A stretch of DNA of 64,000 nucleotides from Streptomyces sp. YS415 (GTDB taxonomy: Bacteria > Actinomycetota > Actinomycetes > Streptomycetales > Streptomycetaceae): assembly GCF_023544665.1 (NCBI RefSeq), contig NZ_JAMJFL010000016.1, positions 1 through 64,000 on the forward strand, read 5' to 3'. This document shows positions 41,299 through 49,789 of the stretch, one piece after another. Positions within the stretch are counted from its first letter, which is position 1, and every line of letters begins with the position of its first letter. Below the pieces are notes generated by a model. It was not told where the DNA came from and searched no databases. It saw only the letters and a program-made list of their open reading frames with translations. The translations under genes were made by a program, and so were the position numbers.

Positions 41299-41844
41299 GT
41301 GGCCCGTGCAGCCTTTCTTTCCCGCTCGGGGGTGTTCCGACCGCGCCCGCGCAAAACCCCGCCGGTGACCGAGCCCGAGAAGGCACCCCGCTCCACCCAT
41401 CCGCTGCGCTTCCTGGGCCGGTTGCTGGCGGTGCTGTGCGCGTTCACCCTCATGGTGGCCTTCGCGGTGGTGCTCGCCAAGCTGACTCTCGAGCCGTCCC
41501 CCGCCTCGGAGTCCCTGACGCACACCAACCTGCGTCCGGGCCGGTCGCTCAGGGCCTATCTGGACCAGCCCGAACTGCGTGACGCCTTCAAGCAGATCGG
41601 CGGCAACCTGCTCCTGGGCATTCCCTTCGGAGTGCTCGCCCCGGTTCTCGCACCGAAGACCCGCGGTGTGATCCGGGTACTGCTGCTCACCGCGACGGTG
41701 ATGCTCCTGGTCGAGTTCGCCCAGGGCGCCATGATCACCGGCCGCGCCTTCGACATCGACGACGTCATCCTGAACACCACGGGCGCGCTCATCGGCTACC
41801 TGTTGCTGGGCCGGCGGATGGGACGGGCGGTGCACCCCCGATAG
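41299..41844 (+). CDS. VanZ-like membrane protein
   Basis: A 181-residue VanZ-family protein with four hydrophobic segments: FLGRLLAVLCAFTLMVAFAV, NLLLGIPFGVLAPVL, VLLLTATVMLLVEFAQ and LNTTGALIGYLLLG. The conserved E-x-x-Q and D-D-x-x-x-N elements are present (VEFAQG; DIDDVILNTTGA). VanZ relatives give low-level teicoplanin tolerance, but most have no assigned role. The GTG has GGAGG upstream. Confidence 0.82.
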   Translation: MARAAFLSRSGVFRPRPRKTPPVTEPEKAPRSTHPLRFLGRLLAVLCAFTLMVAFAVVLAKLTLEPSPASESLTHTNLRPGRSLRAYLDQPELRDAFKQIGGNLLLGIPFGVLAPVLAPKTRGVIRVLLLTATVMLLVEFAQGAMITGRAFDIDDVILNTTGALIGYLLLGRRMGRAVHPR

Positions 41845-41872
41845 CCGCCGAGTCCTGGTCCGTACCAGAGTA

Positions 41873-41901
41873 TTGACGCATCGTTACCTCACGCCTTAAA
41901 T
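41873..41901 (+). promoter_or_regulatory. Candidate promoter for the GH16 gene
   Basis: TTGACG at 41873-41878 and TTAAAT at 41896-41901 are separated by 17 bp in an unusually AT-rich patch about 75 bp before the GH16 start codon. The -35 is close to the vegetative consensus; the -10 matches 4 of 6 bases. Confidence 0.45.
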
Positions 41902-41974
41902 CAAGAGGCACACCTTCACCCCCCACCTCGGTCCGGCCCCCGCATCCCCCGGGGCGCCGGCAGAAGGGAGAGTC

Positions 41975-43216
41975 GTGCCCTCTTCCCGCAGATTCCGCGG
42001 CCCGCGCGCCTGGCTGCTGGCCGCGCTGTCGGCCGTGCTGGTCGCGACCGCCGCGGCCGGCCCCGCCCGGGCCGACACCGACGCGGACGCCGGCGTCGCC
42101 GCGGTGACGTTCTCCGACACCTTCGACGGGCCCGCCGGATCGGCGGTCGACTCCTCGAAGTGGCAGACCGAGACCGGCGACAACGTCAACAACCACGAGC
42201 GGCAGTACTACACGGCCGGCAACCGCAACGCCGCCCTCGACGGCCAGGGCCATCTGGTCATCACGGCCCGGCGCGAGAACCCCGCCAACTATCAGTGCTG
42301 GTACGGGACCTGCCAGTACACCTCCGCCCGGCTGAACACCGCCGGGAAGTTCACCGCGCAGTACGGGCACATCGAGGCGCGCATCAAGGTGCCGCGCGGG
42401 CAGGGCATGTGGCCCGCGTTCTGGATGCTCGGCACCCCGGTGAACTGGCCCGACTCGGGCGAGATCGACATCATGGAGAACGTCGGCTTCGAGCCCTCCA
42501 CGGTGCACGGCACGATCCACGGCCCCGGCTACTCCGGCGCGGGCGGCATCGGCGCGGGCTACACCCTCCCGGGCGGGCAGGCCTTCGCCGACGCCTTCCA
42601 CACCTTCGCCATCGACTGGGCGCCCGACTCGATCACCTGGTCCGTGGACGGCAACGTCTACCAGCGGCGCACCCCGGCCGACCTGGGCGGCCGCAGCTGG
42701 GTCTTCAACAAGCCGTTCTTCCTGATCCTCAACCTCGCGGTGGGCGGCTACTGGCCCGGCGACCCGGACGGCTCCACCGTCTTCCCCCAGCAGATGGTGG
42801 TCGACCACGTCACCGTCACCACGGCCGACACTCCCGCGGGCGGCGCGATCAGGGGCCTGGCCGGCAAGTGCGTCGACGTCGCCGGCGCGAACAACGCCAA
42901 CGGCACCCCCGTACAGCTCTATGACTGCAACGGCACCGCCGCCCAGCGGTGGGCGGTCGGCGCGGACGGCACGATCCGGGCGCTCGGCAAGTGCCTGGAC
43001 GTCAGCGGCGGGAACACCGCCGACGGCACCCCCGTACAGCTGTGGGACTGCAACGGCACCGCCGCCCAGCGGTGGACGGTCACCGCGGCACGCGACATCG
43101 TCAACCCGCAGGCGAACAAGTGCCTGGACGTGACCGGCAACAACTCGGCCAACGGCACCCGGCTGCAGATCTGGTCCTGCACCGGCGCCGCCAACCAGAA
43201 GTGGACGGTCGGCTGA
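41975..43216 (+). CDS. Secreted GH16 beta-glucanase with ricin-type module
   Basis: A 413-residue secreted glycosidase. A signal peptide ends near ARA-DTD. Residues ~45-285 are a GH16 laminarinase-type domain with the catalytic ExDxxE motif in SGEIDIMENVG. Residues ~290-413 form a ricin B-type beta-trefoil (CBM13) with three repeats of GKCLDV...NGTPVQLWDCNGTAAQRW. It probably cleaves beta-1,3-glucan in fungal or algal walls. The start is GTG with AAGGGAG upstream. Confidence 0.94.
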   Translation: MPSSRRFRGPRAWLLAALSAVLVATAAAGPARADTDADAGVAAVTFSDTFDGPAGSAVDSSKWQTETGDNVNNHERQYYTAGNRNAALDGQGHLVITARRENPANYQCWYGTCQYTSARLNTAGKFTAQYGHIEARIKVPRGQGMWPAFWMLGTPVNWPDSGEIDIMENVGFEPSTVHGTIHGPGYSGAGGIGAGYTLPGGQAFADAFHTFAIDWAPDSITWSVDGNVYQRRTPADLGGRSWVFNKPFFLILNLAVGGYWPGDPDGSTVFPQQMVVDHVTVTTADTPAGGAIRGLAGKCVDVAGANNANGTPVQLYDCNGTAAQRWAVGADGTIRALGKCLDVSGGNTADGTPVQLWDCNGTAAQRWTVTAARDIVNPQANKCLDVTGNNSANGTRLQIWSCTGAANQKWTVG

Positions 43217-43220
43217 ACGG

Positions 43221-43457
43221 CTAGTGCCGGGTCCAGGTGAACTTGTCGCCGCCCACCCAGCGCACCACGTCCGGGTCGTCCAGATCATGGACGGTGATGC
43301 CGAACGCGGCGGCGGTGGACAGGACGTCGGTGACGGCTTTCGCCTCCCCGACCACAATGCCGTCGATCTCCACGATGCGGAACGGGGGCGTGCCCGGCTG
43401 GACCCCGAGCACCATGATCCGTGGATGGGAGATGTACGGGCTCGCGATTTCGGTCAT
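43221..43457 (-). CDS. Conserved small protein of unknown function
   Basis: A 78-residue protein beginning MTEIASPYISHPRIMVLGVQ. Its pattern (FRIVEIDGIVVGEAKAVTDVL, ITVHDLDDPDVVRWVGG) is that of small conserved Streptomyces proteins; I cannot assign a function. No ribosome site precedes this ATG. An upstream TACGCT about 7 nt before the ATG, with TTCGCA further up, may give a leaderless mRNA. An alternative ATG at 43478 would add seven residues. Confidence 0.7.
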   Translation of the reverse strand: MTEIASPYISHPRIMVLGVQPGTPPFRIVEIDGIVVGEAKAVTDVLSTAAAFGITVHDLDDPDVVRWVGGDKFTWTRH

Positions 43458-43501
43458 GCAATAGAGCGTAAATCGCATCCGCCGTTTGCGAACCTCGCAG
43501 G

Positions 43502-44136
43502 TCACCCGGTCAGCAGGTCCAGGACCGCGTCCTGGGTGGCAGGCCGCCCGAAGTCCCGGTGCTCGCCCAGCCGGGCGAGCACCGGGGCCACGGTCCGCCC
43601 CTGCTCGAACAGCTCGAACACGCGCGGGTCGATGGAGGAGGAGCAACGGGGCGTCGTCGGTGGTGACGGCGAGCGCGACGGCCGTCGGCACGGTGGCGTG
43701 CCAGGTCCGGAAGTCCTTGGCGGTGCTCGTGGTCCCGGACGGCCGGCGCAGGGCCTCGTTCAGGTCGGTCCCGCGCAGCATGGTCGTCAGGCCGTACGTC
43801 CCGCTCTGCCGGGTGAACCGCCGACCTCGCGGGCCGCGGACTGACCCGGCACCGGGTCACCGCCTGTGCCGTCCGCCTGCTCGACCTCGGCTTCTTCCGC
43901 ATCAGCAGCGACCGGCACCGCCCGGCGTCGTCGAGGCCGACGGCCTGGAGGTGGCCGTTCGCCCAGGGGCAGATCCACACCTCCCGCCAGGCCGGCGGAA
44001 TGGCGAGCGCCCGGATCCGGTCGAGCTGCTCGGGGCCGGTGACCGGATCGCCGCCGGCGTCGAGGTAGCGGAAGCCCCGCCCGCAGCGCACCCGGCTCAG
44101 GCCGGGCCGCTCCCAGGAACTCGTACGCAGCCTCAT
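43502..44136 (-). pseudogene. Decayed DNA topoisomerase IB
   Basis: The 5' part encodes a normal topoisomerase IB start (MRLRTSSWERPGLSRVRCGRGFRY, then AIPPAWREVWICPWANGHLQAVGLDD). Frames then shift: ALRRPSGTTSTAKDFRTWHATV, which has the TAKDFRTWH motif, appears in another frame. The C-terminal end (RVFELFEQGRTVAPVLARLGEH then AVLDLLTG) appears in a third. The total length is about 210 codons against ~340 expected, so internal sequence has been deleted. The gene cannot make a working type IB enzyme. Confidence 0.82.
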
Positions 44137-44146
44137 GGGGCCCCGG

Positions 44147-44956
44147 TCACGGCCGCCGCCAGTCGTCGGAGCCCAGGTGCGAACCGGCCTGCGGGCCCAT
44201 GCGCAGCATGCCGCCGTCGACGCTCCAGGAGGCACCGGTGACGTACGAGGCGTCCGGTCCGGCGAGGAAGGCGATCACGGCGGCGACCTCCCGGGCGTCG
44301 CCGGGCCGCCCGAGCGGCACGCCCGGCCGCCGCTCGGTGTGCGGGTCGGTGTCCTCCTGGCCGGTCATCGGCGTGGCGATCTCGCCGGGCGCCACCGCGT
44401 TGACGGTGATGCCGTGCTCGGCCAGCTCCAGGGCCATCACCTGGGTCAGCAGACCGAGGCCGCCCTTGGCCGCGCAGTACGGGGCCGAGCCCACCCGCGG
44501 CTGGTGCTCGTGGACGGAGGTGACGTTGACGATCCGGCCGCCGTCACCCTGCTGGATCATGTGCCGGGCCGCCTTCTGCCCGCACAGGAAGGGCCCGACC
44601 AGGTCCACGTCGAGGACCGCGCGGACGTCGTCGAGCTTCAGGTCGAGAAAGGGCGTGCTGGTGCCGATGCCGGCGTTGTTGACCAGGACGTCGAGCCGGC
44701 CGAGCCGGTCGCACAGCTCGTCGACCGTGTCGGCCGCCTCGGGCAGCCGGGTGAGGTCCATCTGCGCCACGGCCGCCTGCCGGCCGTGCGCCCGGACCTC
44801 CTCGGCGGTCTCCTCGGCGCCCCGCCGGTCGCCGTGCCAGGTGATGCCGACGTCCAGTCCGGCCTGCGCGAGACGGACCGCCGTGGCCCGGCCGATGCCG
44901 GAGTCGGCGCCGGTGATCACGGCCACCCTGCGGGGGGACTCGGTGGGGAGCGACAT
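44147..44956 (-). CDS. SDR-family oxidoreductase
   Basis: A 269-residue short-chain dehydrogenase. NAD(P)-binding TGADSGIG, the NNAG motif (VLVNNAGIG), and the catalytic Ser plus YxxxK (SAPYCAAKGG) are all present. The C-terminal ASYVTGASWSVDGGMLRMGP is typical of glucose-1-dehydrogenase/3-oxoacyl-ACP reductase-like members. The substrate is unknown. GAGG precedes the ATG. Confidence 0.92.
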   Translation of the reverse strand: MSLPTESPRRVAVITGADSGIGRATAVRLAQAGLDVGITWHGDRRGAEETAEEVRAHGRQAAVAQMDLTRLPEAADTVDELCDRLGRLDVLVNNAGIGTSTPFLDLKLDDVRAVLDVDLVGPFLCGQKAARHMIQQGDGGRIVNVTSVHEHQPRVGSAPYCAAKGGLGLLTQVMALELAEHGITVNAVAPGEIATPMTGQEDTDPHTERRPGVPLGRPGDAREVAAVIAFLAGPDASYVTGASWSVDGGMLRMGPQAGSHLGSDDWRRP

Positions 44957-45120
44957 GAGGGACCTCTTCCTCGAACGGACGAACGCCCGGGCGGATCCGC
45001 GGACGGATCCCCCGGCGGCAAAAGACGCGCATTGCAGTACCCGGGCAGGTGGCGGGCAAAACGGAGGGCTCCGCCGTGCGACTGGCGCCCGCCTGGGGAA
45101 CCCTGGAGGCGGAGGTGGCG

Positions 45121-46152
45121 ATGGACCCCGTCGAGGCACTGGAGCGGATCGCCTTCCTGCTGGAGCGGTCCCTGGCGCCGACCTACCGGGTACGGGCCTT
45201 TCGCACCGCGGCCCGCGTGCTGGCGGCGCTGCCGGAGGCGGAACTGAGGGAGCGGGCCGCCGCCGGGACGCTGGAGGCGCTCGGCGGTGTCGGCCCGAAG
45301 ACGGCGCAGGTGGCGCGGGAGGCGCTGGCCGGGCAGGTCCCCGGCTATCTGGAGAAGCTGGAGGCCGAGGCGCCGTCCGCGGCGGACCGCACCGGGCTGC
45401 GGGCGCTGCTGCGCGGGGACTGCCATCTGCACTCCGACTGGTCGGACGGCGGCAGCCCGATCGAGGAGATGGGCCGGACCGCGGCCGGCCTCGGGCACGA
45501 ATGGGCGGTGCTGACCGACCACTCCCCGCGGCTGACGGTGGCCCGCGGCCTGTCGGCGGACCGGCTGCGCGAGCAACTGGACGTGGTGGCGGCCCTGAAC
45601 GAGACCTGGGCGCCGTTCCGGCTGCTGACCGGCATTGAGTGCGACATCCTCGACGACGGCTCGCTGGACCAGGAGCCGGAGCTGCTCGAGCGGCTGGACG
45701 TGGTGGTGGTCTCGGTCCACTCCAAGCTGCGGATGGACGCCCGCTCGATGACGCGCCGCATGGTGGCGGCCGTCCGCAATGAGCACGCCGACGTGCTCGG
45801 GCACTGCACCGGGCGGCTGGTCACCGGGCGAGGGCGGCCGGAGTCCCAGTTCGACGCGGACGAGGTGTTCGGCGCCTGCGCGGAGAGCGGCACCGCCGTC
45901 GAGATCAACAGCAGGCCCGAGCGGCTCGACCCGCCCCGGCGGCTGCTGCGGCGGGCGGTGGAGGCCGGGGTGCTGTTCTCGATCGACACCGACGCCCACG
46001 CGCCCGGCCAGCTCGACTGGCAGGTCCTCGGCTGCGCCCGGGCCGAGGAGTGCGGGGTGCCCGCGGACCGGGTCGTCACCACCTGGCCGCTGGAGGAGCT
46101 GCTGGCCTGGACCCGGGAGGGGCGCCTGCCGGCAGGCGTGGCGGGCTCCTGA
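45121..46152 (+). CDS. PHP-domain phosphoesterase with HhH region (PolX C-terminus-like)
   Basis: A 343-residue protein. Residues ~1-85 are a helix-hairpin-helix-type region like the 8-kDa part of family X polymerases (YRVRAFRTAARVLAALPE; LGGVGPKTAQVARE). Residues ~100-335 are a PHP metal hydrolase domain with DCHLHSDWSDGG, WAVLTDHSPR, SVHSKL, LGHCTGR and SIDTDAHAPGQ. The polymerase palm is absent. Bacterial PolX PHP domains are 3'-5' exonucleases, so a repair role is plausible. The start was chosen at the ATG after GGAGGCGGAGG. Confidence 0.86.
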   Translation: MDPVEALERIAFLLERSLAPTYRVRAFRTAARVLAALPEAELRERAAAGTLEALGGVGPKTAQVAREALAGQVPGYLEKLEAEAPSAADRTGLRALLRGDCHLHSDWSDGGSPIEEMGRTAAGLGHEWAVLTDHSPRLTVARGLSADRLREQLDVVAALNETWAPFRLLTGIECDILDDGSLDQEPELLERLDVVVVSVHSKLRMDARSMTRRMVAAVRNEHADVLGHCTGRLVTGRGRPESQFDADEVFGACAESGTAVEINSRPERLDPPRRLLRRAVEAGVLFSIDTDAHAPGQLDWQVLGCARAEECGVPADRVVTTWPLEELLAWTREGRLPAGVAGS

Positions 46153-46221
46153 CGTGGTACTCGTGCGCCGGCGGAGACATCAGGAACTTCGGAAACTTCT
46201 GAACGGCGAAAGGGACGGCGT

Positions 46222-46878
46222 ATGGGACGCGCGGCCGTGTTCGACGTCGACGGCACGCTCGTCGACACCAACCACCTGCACACGGTGACCTGGTGGGAAT
46301 CCTTCCGGCAGGCGGGCCACACGGTGCCCATGCACGCCATCCACCGGGCGATCGGACTCGGCTCCGACGACCTGATCGCCCACCTCCTCGGTGACGACCG
46401 GGACAAGGACGCCGACGAGGAACTGAGCGCCGCGCACAAGGCGCTGTACGGGCAGTACTTCGACCGCCTGCCGGCACTGGCGGACGCCGGGCGACTCCTG
46501 CGGCGGCTGCACCAGGACGGCTGGACGGTGGTGCTGGCCACCTCCGCCGGCGGCGCGGAACTGGGTGCACTGCGGCGGGCGATCGACGCGGACGACGCCA
46601 TCACCGCGACGGCGAGCGCGGACGACGTCGACCAGGGCAAACCCGCGCCCGAGCCGGTGGAGCACGCGCTGGAACTGGCCGGCGTACCCCCCGAGCGTGC
46701 GGTGTTCGTCGGGGACACGGTGTGGGACATGCAGGCGGGCAGCCGCGCCGGGGTGCGCTGCGTCGGCGTGCTGTGCGGGGGCATTCCGCGGTCCGACCTG
46801 GTGGAGGCGGGCGCGGACGAGATCTACGACGATCCCGCCCACCTGCTGGCCTCCCTCGCGGACGGCCCGTTCGCGTGA
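46222..46878 (+). CDS. HAD-family phosphatase
   Basis: A 218-residue HAD hydrolase with motif I FDVDGTLVDTN, motif II VVLATSAGG, motif III Lys in KPAPEP and motif IV VFVGDTVWDMQAG. A helical cap follows motif I. It resembles phosphoglycolate phosphatase or beta-phosphoglucomutase-like enzymes. It lies about 70 bp after the PHP gene. The substrate is not predictable. Confidence 0.92.
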   Translation: MGRAAVFDVDGTLVDTNHLHTVTWWESFRQAGHTVPMHAIHRAIGLGSDDLIAHLLGDDRDKDADEELSAAHKALYGQYFDRLPALADAGRLLRRLHQDGWTVVLATSAGGAELGALRRAIDADDAITATASADDVDQGKPAPEPVEHALELAGVPPERAVFVGDTVWDMQAGSRAGVRCVGVLCGGIPRSDLVEAGADEIYDDPAHLLASLADGPFA

Positions 46879-46978
46879 GGTGACACGCATCACCAGGGGC
46901 GGTGGAACAGCCCAGGGTCGTTGCCCGTTGAACCAGGCGTGGGTACGGATGGAAATGTCCCCGGACCCGCCCTTGATC

Positions 46979-47018
46979 GCCCCGATCGTGATTCCCCCGT
47001 CGCGGTCGGGGCCTTTTT
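46979..47018 (+). terminator. Intrinsic terminator with T-run
   Basis: The stem GCCCCGATC (46979-46987) pairs with 47004-47012 including a G-U pair, and is followed by CTTTTT. This is a rare textbook-like terminator in this GC-rich DNA, placed about 100 bases after the HAD phosphatase gene. Confidence 0.7.
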
Positions 47019-47079
47019 CTGTGTCCTCGCGCTTTTCCGGGTACTCGGTACGCCCCGCAGCGGTCGAGAGGAGCCGAAG

Positions 47080-48108
47080 GTGACCAGCACACAGGGCAGC
47101 AGGATCGTCGTCACCGGCGCCACGGGGAACGTCGGTACGAGTGTGGTGCGACTCCTCTCCGAGGATCCGGAGGTCGGCTCCGTGCTGGGGCTGGCCCGCC
47201 GGGTTCCCGAGTGGTCGCCGCCGAAGACCGAGTGGGCGGCCGTCGATCTGGCGTCCGCCCAAACCGATCTGGTGAAAGTCTTCGACGGCGCCACGGCCGT
47301 TGTCCATCTGGCCTGGGCGTTCCAGCCCACGCACGATCCGGCGGTGACCTGGCGGACGAACGTCCTGGGCAGCATCCGCGTGTTCGAGGCGGTGGCCGAG
47401 GCGAAGGTGCCCACACTGGTGCACGCCTCGTCGGTCGGCGCGTACTCCCCCGGGTCGAAGGACCACCCCGTGGACGAGTCGTGGCCGACGCACGGCTGGC
47501 CCGACGCCGCGTACTGCCGGGAGAAGGCCTATCTGGAGCGGACGCTGGACGCCTTCGACCGGGCGCACCCGGGGGTGCGGGTGGTGCGGATGCGGCCGGC
47601 CTTCCTGTTCAAGCGGCAGTCGGCGAGCGAGCAGCGCAGGATCTTCGGCGGCCGCTTCCTGCCGGGGCCGCTGGCGCGCCCGGAGCTGCTGCCGTTCCTG
47701 CCCGACATCCCGGGCCTGCGCGTGCAGGCGCTGCACACCGACGACGCGGCCGAGGCGTACCGGCTCGCGATCGGCTCGGACGTGCGCGGCGCGTTCAACC
47801 TGGCGGCCGATCCGCCGGTGGACGCGAAGCTGCTGAGCGAGATGTTCCACGCCCGTCCGGTACGGCTGCCGCGCACGGCCGCCCGCTCGGCTGTCGCGGC
47901 CGCCTGGGGGCTGCATCTGCTGCCGGCCTCGCCGCATCTGTTCGACGCCGTGCTGCGGCTGCCCCTGATGGACTCCACCCGCGCTCGCACGGAGCTGGGC
48001 TGGAGCCCCCGACACACGGCGACCGAGGTCCTGGAGGAGTTCCTGGACGGCCTCCGGCGCGGCGAGGGTGCGGACACGGCTCCCCTGCGGGGACGCAAGG
48101 CGAGCTGA
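47080..48108 (+). CDS. NAD-dependent epimerase/dehydratase family protein
   Basis: A 342-residue extended SDR. The N-terminal RIVVTGATGNVGTSVVRLL is the Rossmann loop. A Ser and a YxxxK-like site (HASSVGAYSPG; AAYCREKAYLE) supply the catalytic residues. It is close to UDP-glucose 4-epimerase-like and atypical epimerases of unknown substrate. The GTG start has GAGAGGAG upstream. A perfect hairpin lies directly after the stop. Confidence 0.9.
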   Translation: MTSTQGSRIVVTGATGNVGTSVVRLLSEDPEVGSVLGLARRVPEWSPPKTEWAAVDLASAQTDLVKVFDGATAVVHLAWAFQPTHDPAVTWRTNVLGSIRVFEAVAEAKVPTLVHASSVGAYSPGSKDHPVDESWPTHGWPDAAYCREKAYLERTLDAFDRAHPGVRVVRMRPAFLFKRQSASEQRRIFGGRFLPGPLARPELLPFLPDIPGLRVQALHTDDAAEAYRLAIGSDVRGAFNLAADPPVDAKLLSEMFHARPVRLPRTAARSAVAAAWGLHLLPASPHLFDAVLRLPLMDSTRARTELGWSPRHTATEVLEEFLDGLRRGEGADTAPLRGRKAS

Positions 48109-48113
48109 GAGCG

Positions 48114-48153
48114 CGAAGAGCGGGAGCGGCCGTGAGGTCGCTCCCGCTCTTCG
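48114..48153 (+). terminator. Perfect 15-bp hairpin after the epimerase gene
   Basis: CGAAGAGCGGGAGCG at 48114-48128 pairs perfectly with 48139-48153 around a 10-nt loop. It starts five bases after the stop codon. There is no T-run. Confidence 0.75.
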
Positions 48154-48159
48154 GTCTAA

Positions 48160-48207
48160 GGGCTCCGAGGTCTCAGGGCTCCGAGATCCCAGGGCTGCGA
48201 GGTCTCA
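48160..48207. repeat. Three tandem 16-bp repeats
   Basis: The unit GGGCTCCGAGGTCTCA occurs three times in a row with one to three base changes per copy. The last copy ends at the 3' end of the small acidic protein gene. It lies directly after the epimerase terminator; it may be slippage-generated. Confidence 0.7.
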
Positions 48208-48423
48208 GGCCGTCGACTCCTCCGGCTCCGGATCGTCGGTCAAGTGGTCCGCGTCGCCGCGGCGGCCGGTACCGGCCTCGTCGACGTCCGGGACGTCCTC
48301 CTGCTGTTGCGCGTTCTGCTCCGCGTCCTCGGAAGCGGGGTCCACGTCCCAGTGGTCCTCGCCCTCGCCCGCCTGCTGATCGGGCAGGTCCCGCGGGACG
48401 GGCCCGCCGTTGTCGTCGGTCAC
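48205..48423 (-). CDS. Small acidic protein of unknown function
   Basis: A 72-residue, strongly acidic, Gln- and Asp-rich protein (EDHWDVDPASEDAEQNAQQQ). It has no recognisable fold and is probably disordered. The GTG start has an excellent ribosome site (GGAAGGAGG, 6 nt spacing), which is the main reason to call it a gene. Similar short acidic proteins are common in Streptomyces without known role. Confidence 0.68.
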   Translation of the reverse strand: MTDDNGGPVPRDLPDQQAGEGEDHWDVDPASEDAEQNAQQQEDVPDVDEAGTGRRGDADHLTDDPEPEESTA

Positions 48424-48485
48424 GGCGTCCTCCTTCCCTCGATGGCCAAGGTCACGCGAGTACCTCCGGGCCGTGCGGCGAAACG

Positions 48486-49745
48486 TCAGCGCGGCGCGCG
48501 TTCCTCCAGGGCTGTCTGCCAGGCGGGCCGCGGGCTCTCCGGGGCGGGGGCGGCGCGGCTGCCGCCGTGGGCGAAGAAGTCCGCGAGCGGCAGGACCGCG
48601 GCGCCCACGGTGACCGCGTCCGGGCCGAGGCCGCCGAGGTCGATGGTGACCCGCTCCGCGGGGTACCGCAGCGCGTACGCCGCCGCGTGCCGCCGGATGC
48701 CGGGCAGCAGCGCGGGGCCGAGCCGCAGGCCGGCCCAGCCGCCGATCAGGATGCGCTCGGGCTGGAAGAGGTTGATCAGGTCGGCCAGCCCGGCCCCGAT
48801 GTACTCGGCGGTCTCGTCCAGCAGGGCCCGCGCCCCGGGGTCGGCGATCAGTGCGGTCAGGGCGCTCTCCTGTCCCGAGCCGTCCGGCGCACGCCCGCCC
48901 CGCTCGCGCCAGCGCTCGAGAAGGCCCTGCGCACCGGCGTAGGCCTCCAGGCAGCCCAGCGCGCCGCAGCGGCAGCGGCGGCCCCCGACCCGTACGGTCA
49001 GGTGCCCGCCTTCCACGGCCCGTCCGTCCTCGGCCTCCGGGGTGACGACACAGGCCCCGACGCCGGATCCGAAGAGCACGACGATCGCGCTGCGGGCGCC
49101 CCGTCCGGCCCCGAACCACATCTCCGCCTGGCCCAGGGTCCGGGCGCCGTTGTCGATGAAGTACGGGACCGTCGGGGGCAGGTCGCACCGCTCGCGGAGG
49201 AGCGACTCCAGGGCCACGGCGTCCCAGCCGATGGTCTGCCCGTGCACGACGGCCCCGCGGTCCGGGGTGCGCTCCACTATGCCGGGGACGCCGATGCCGA
49301 CCCCGAGCAGCCGCTCCGGGGCGATGCCGGCGGCGGTGAGCACCTCGGTGACGGCGTCGCGGATGTGCCCGACGACGACATCGACCTCGTACCCCTCGGG
49401 TCCCAACAGCTTTTCCGTACGCGCGAGTTCGGTCAGCGCGATGTCGAACAGCTCGACCCGCACCCGGGTTTCGCCTACGTCGACGCCGATCATGTGGCCG
49501 CCGGCGGGCGCCACCCTGAGCAGGGTGCGCGGCCGTCCGCCGTCCGAGCCGACGCTTCCCGCCTCCTCCAGCACGCCGTCCGCGAGCAGGTCGGCGACGA
49601 CGTTGCTGACCGAGCCGGAGCTGAGCCCGGTGGCCGGGCCGAGCTCGAAGCGGCTGAGGGGGCCGTCGAAGTAGAGGCGCTGCAGGACGATCGCCCGGTT
49701 GGCCCGTCGGAGATCGCGTACCGTTCGCCCGTTCCGCCCCGCCAT
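48486..49745 (-). CDS. ROK-family transcriptional regulator
   Basis: A 419-residue NagC/XylR-type regulator. Residues ~15-75 form a winged HTH (NRAIVLQRLYFDGPLSRFEL, GLSSGSVSNVVADLLADG). Residues ~85-400 are the ROK sugar-kinase fold with MIGVDVGETRVRVE and the zinc motif CRCGALGCLEAY. It likely responds to a sugar or sugar phosphate. The target is unknown; an APH-fold kinase gene lies upstream on the same strand. GGGGGAG precedes the ATG. Confidence 0.92.
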   Translation of the reverse strand: MAGRNGRTVRDLRRANRAIVLQRLYFDGPLSRFELGPATGLSSGSVSNVVADLLADGVLEEAGSVGSDGGRPRTLLRVAPAGGHMIGVDVGETRVRVELFDIALTELARTEKLLGPEGYEVDVVVGHIRDAVTEVLTAAGIAPERLLGVGIGVPGIVERTPDRGAVVHGQTIGWDAVALESLLRERCDLPPTVPYFIDNGARTLGQAEMWFGAGRGARSAIVVLFGSGVGACVVTPEAEDGRAVEGGHLTVRVGGRRCRCGALGCLEAYAGAQGLLERWRERGGRAPDGSGQESALTALIADPGARALLDETAEYIGAGLADLINLFQPERILIGGWAGLRLGPALLPGIRRHAAAYALRYPAERVTIDLGGLGPDAVTVGAAVLPLADFFAHGGSRAAPAPESPRPAWQTALEERAPR

Positions 49746-49789
49746 CCGGCTCCCCCTTCGCCCTGCCGTCCGACCTGGAAGATACCGGC

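Noticed and set aside
48160..48207. The 16-bp tandem repeats as a CRISPR or iteron origin
   Set aside because: Only three adjoining copies without spacers, and no replication gene nearby.
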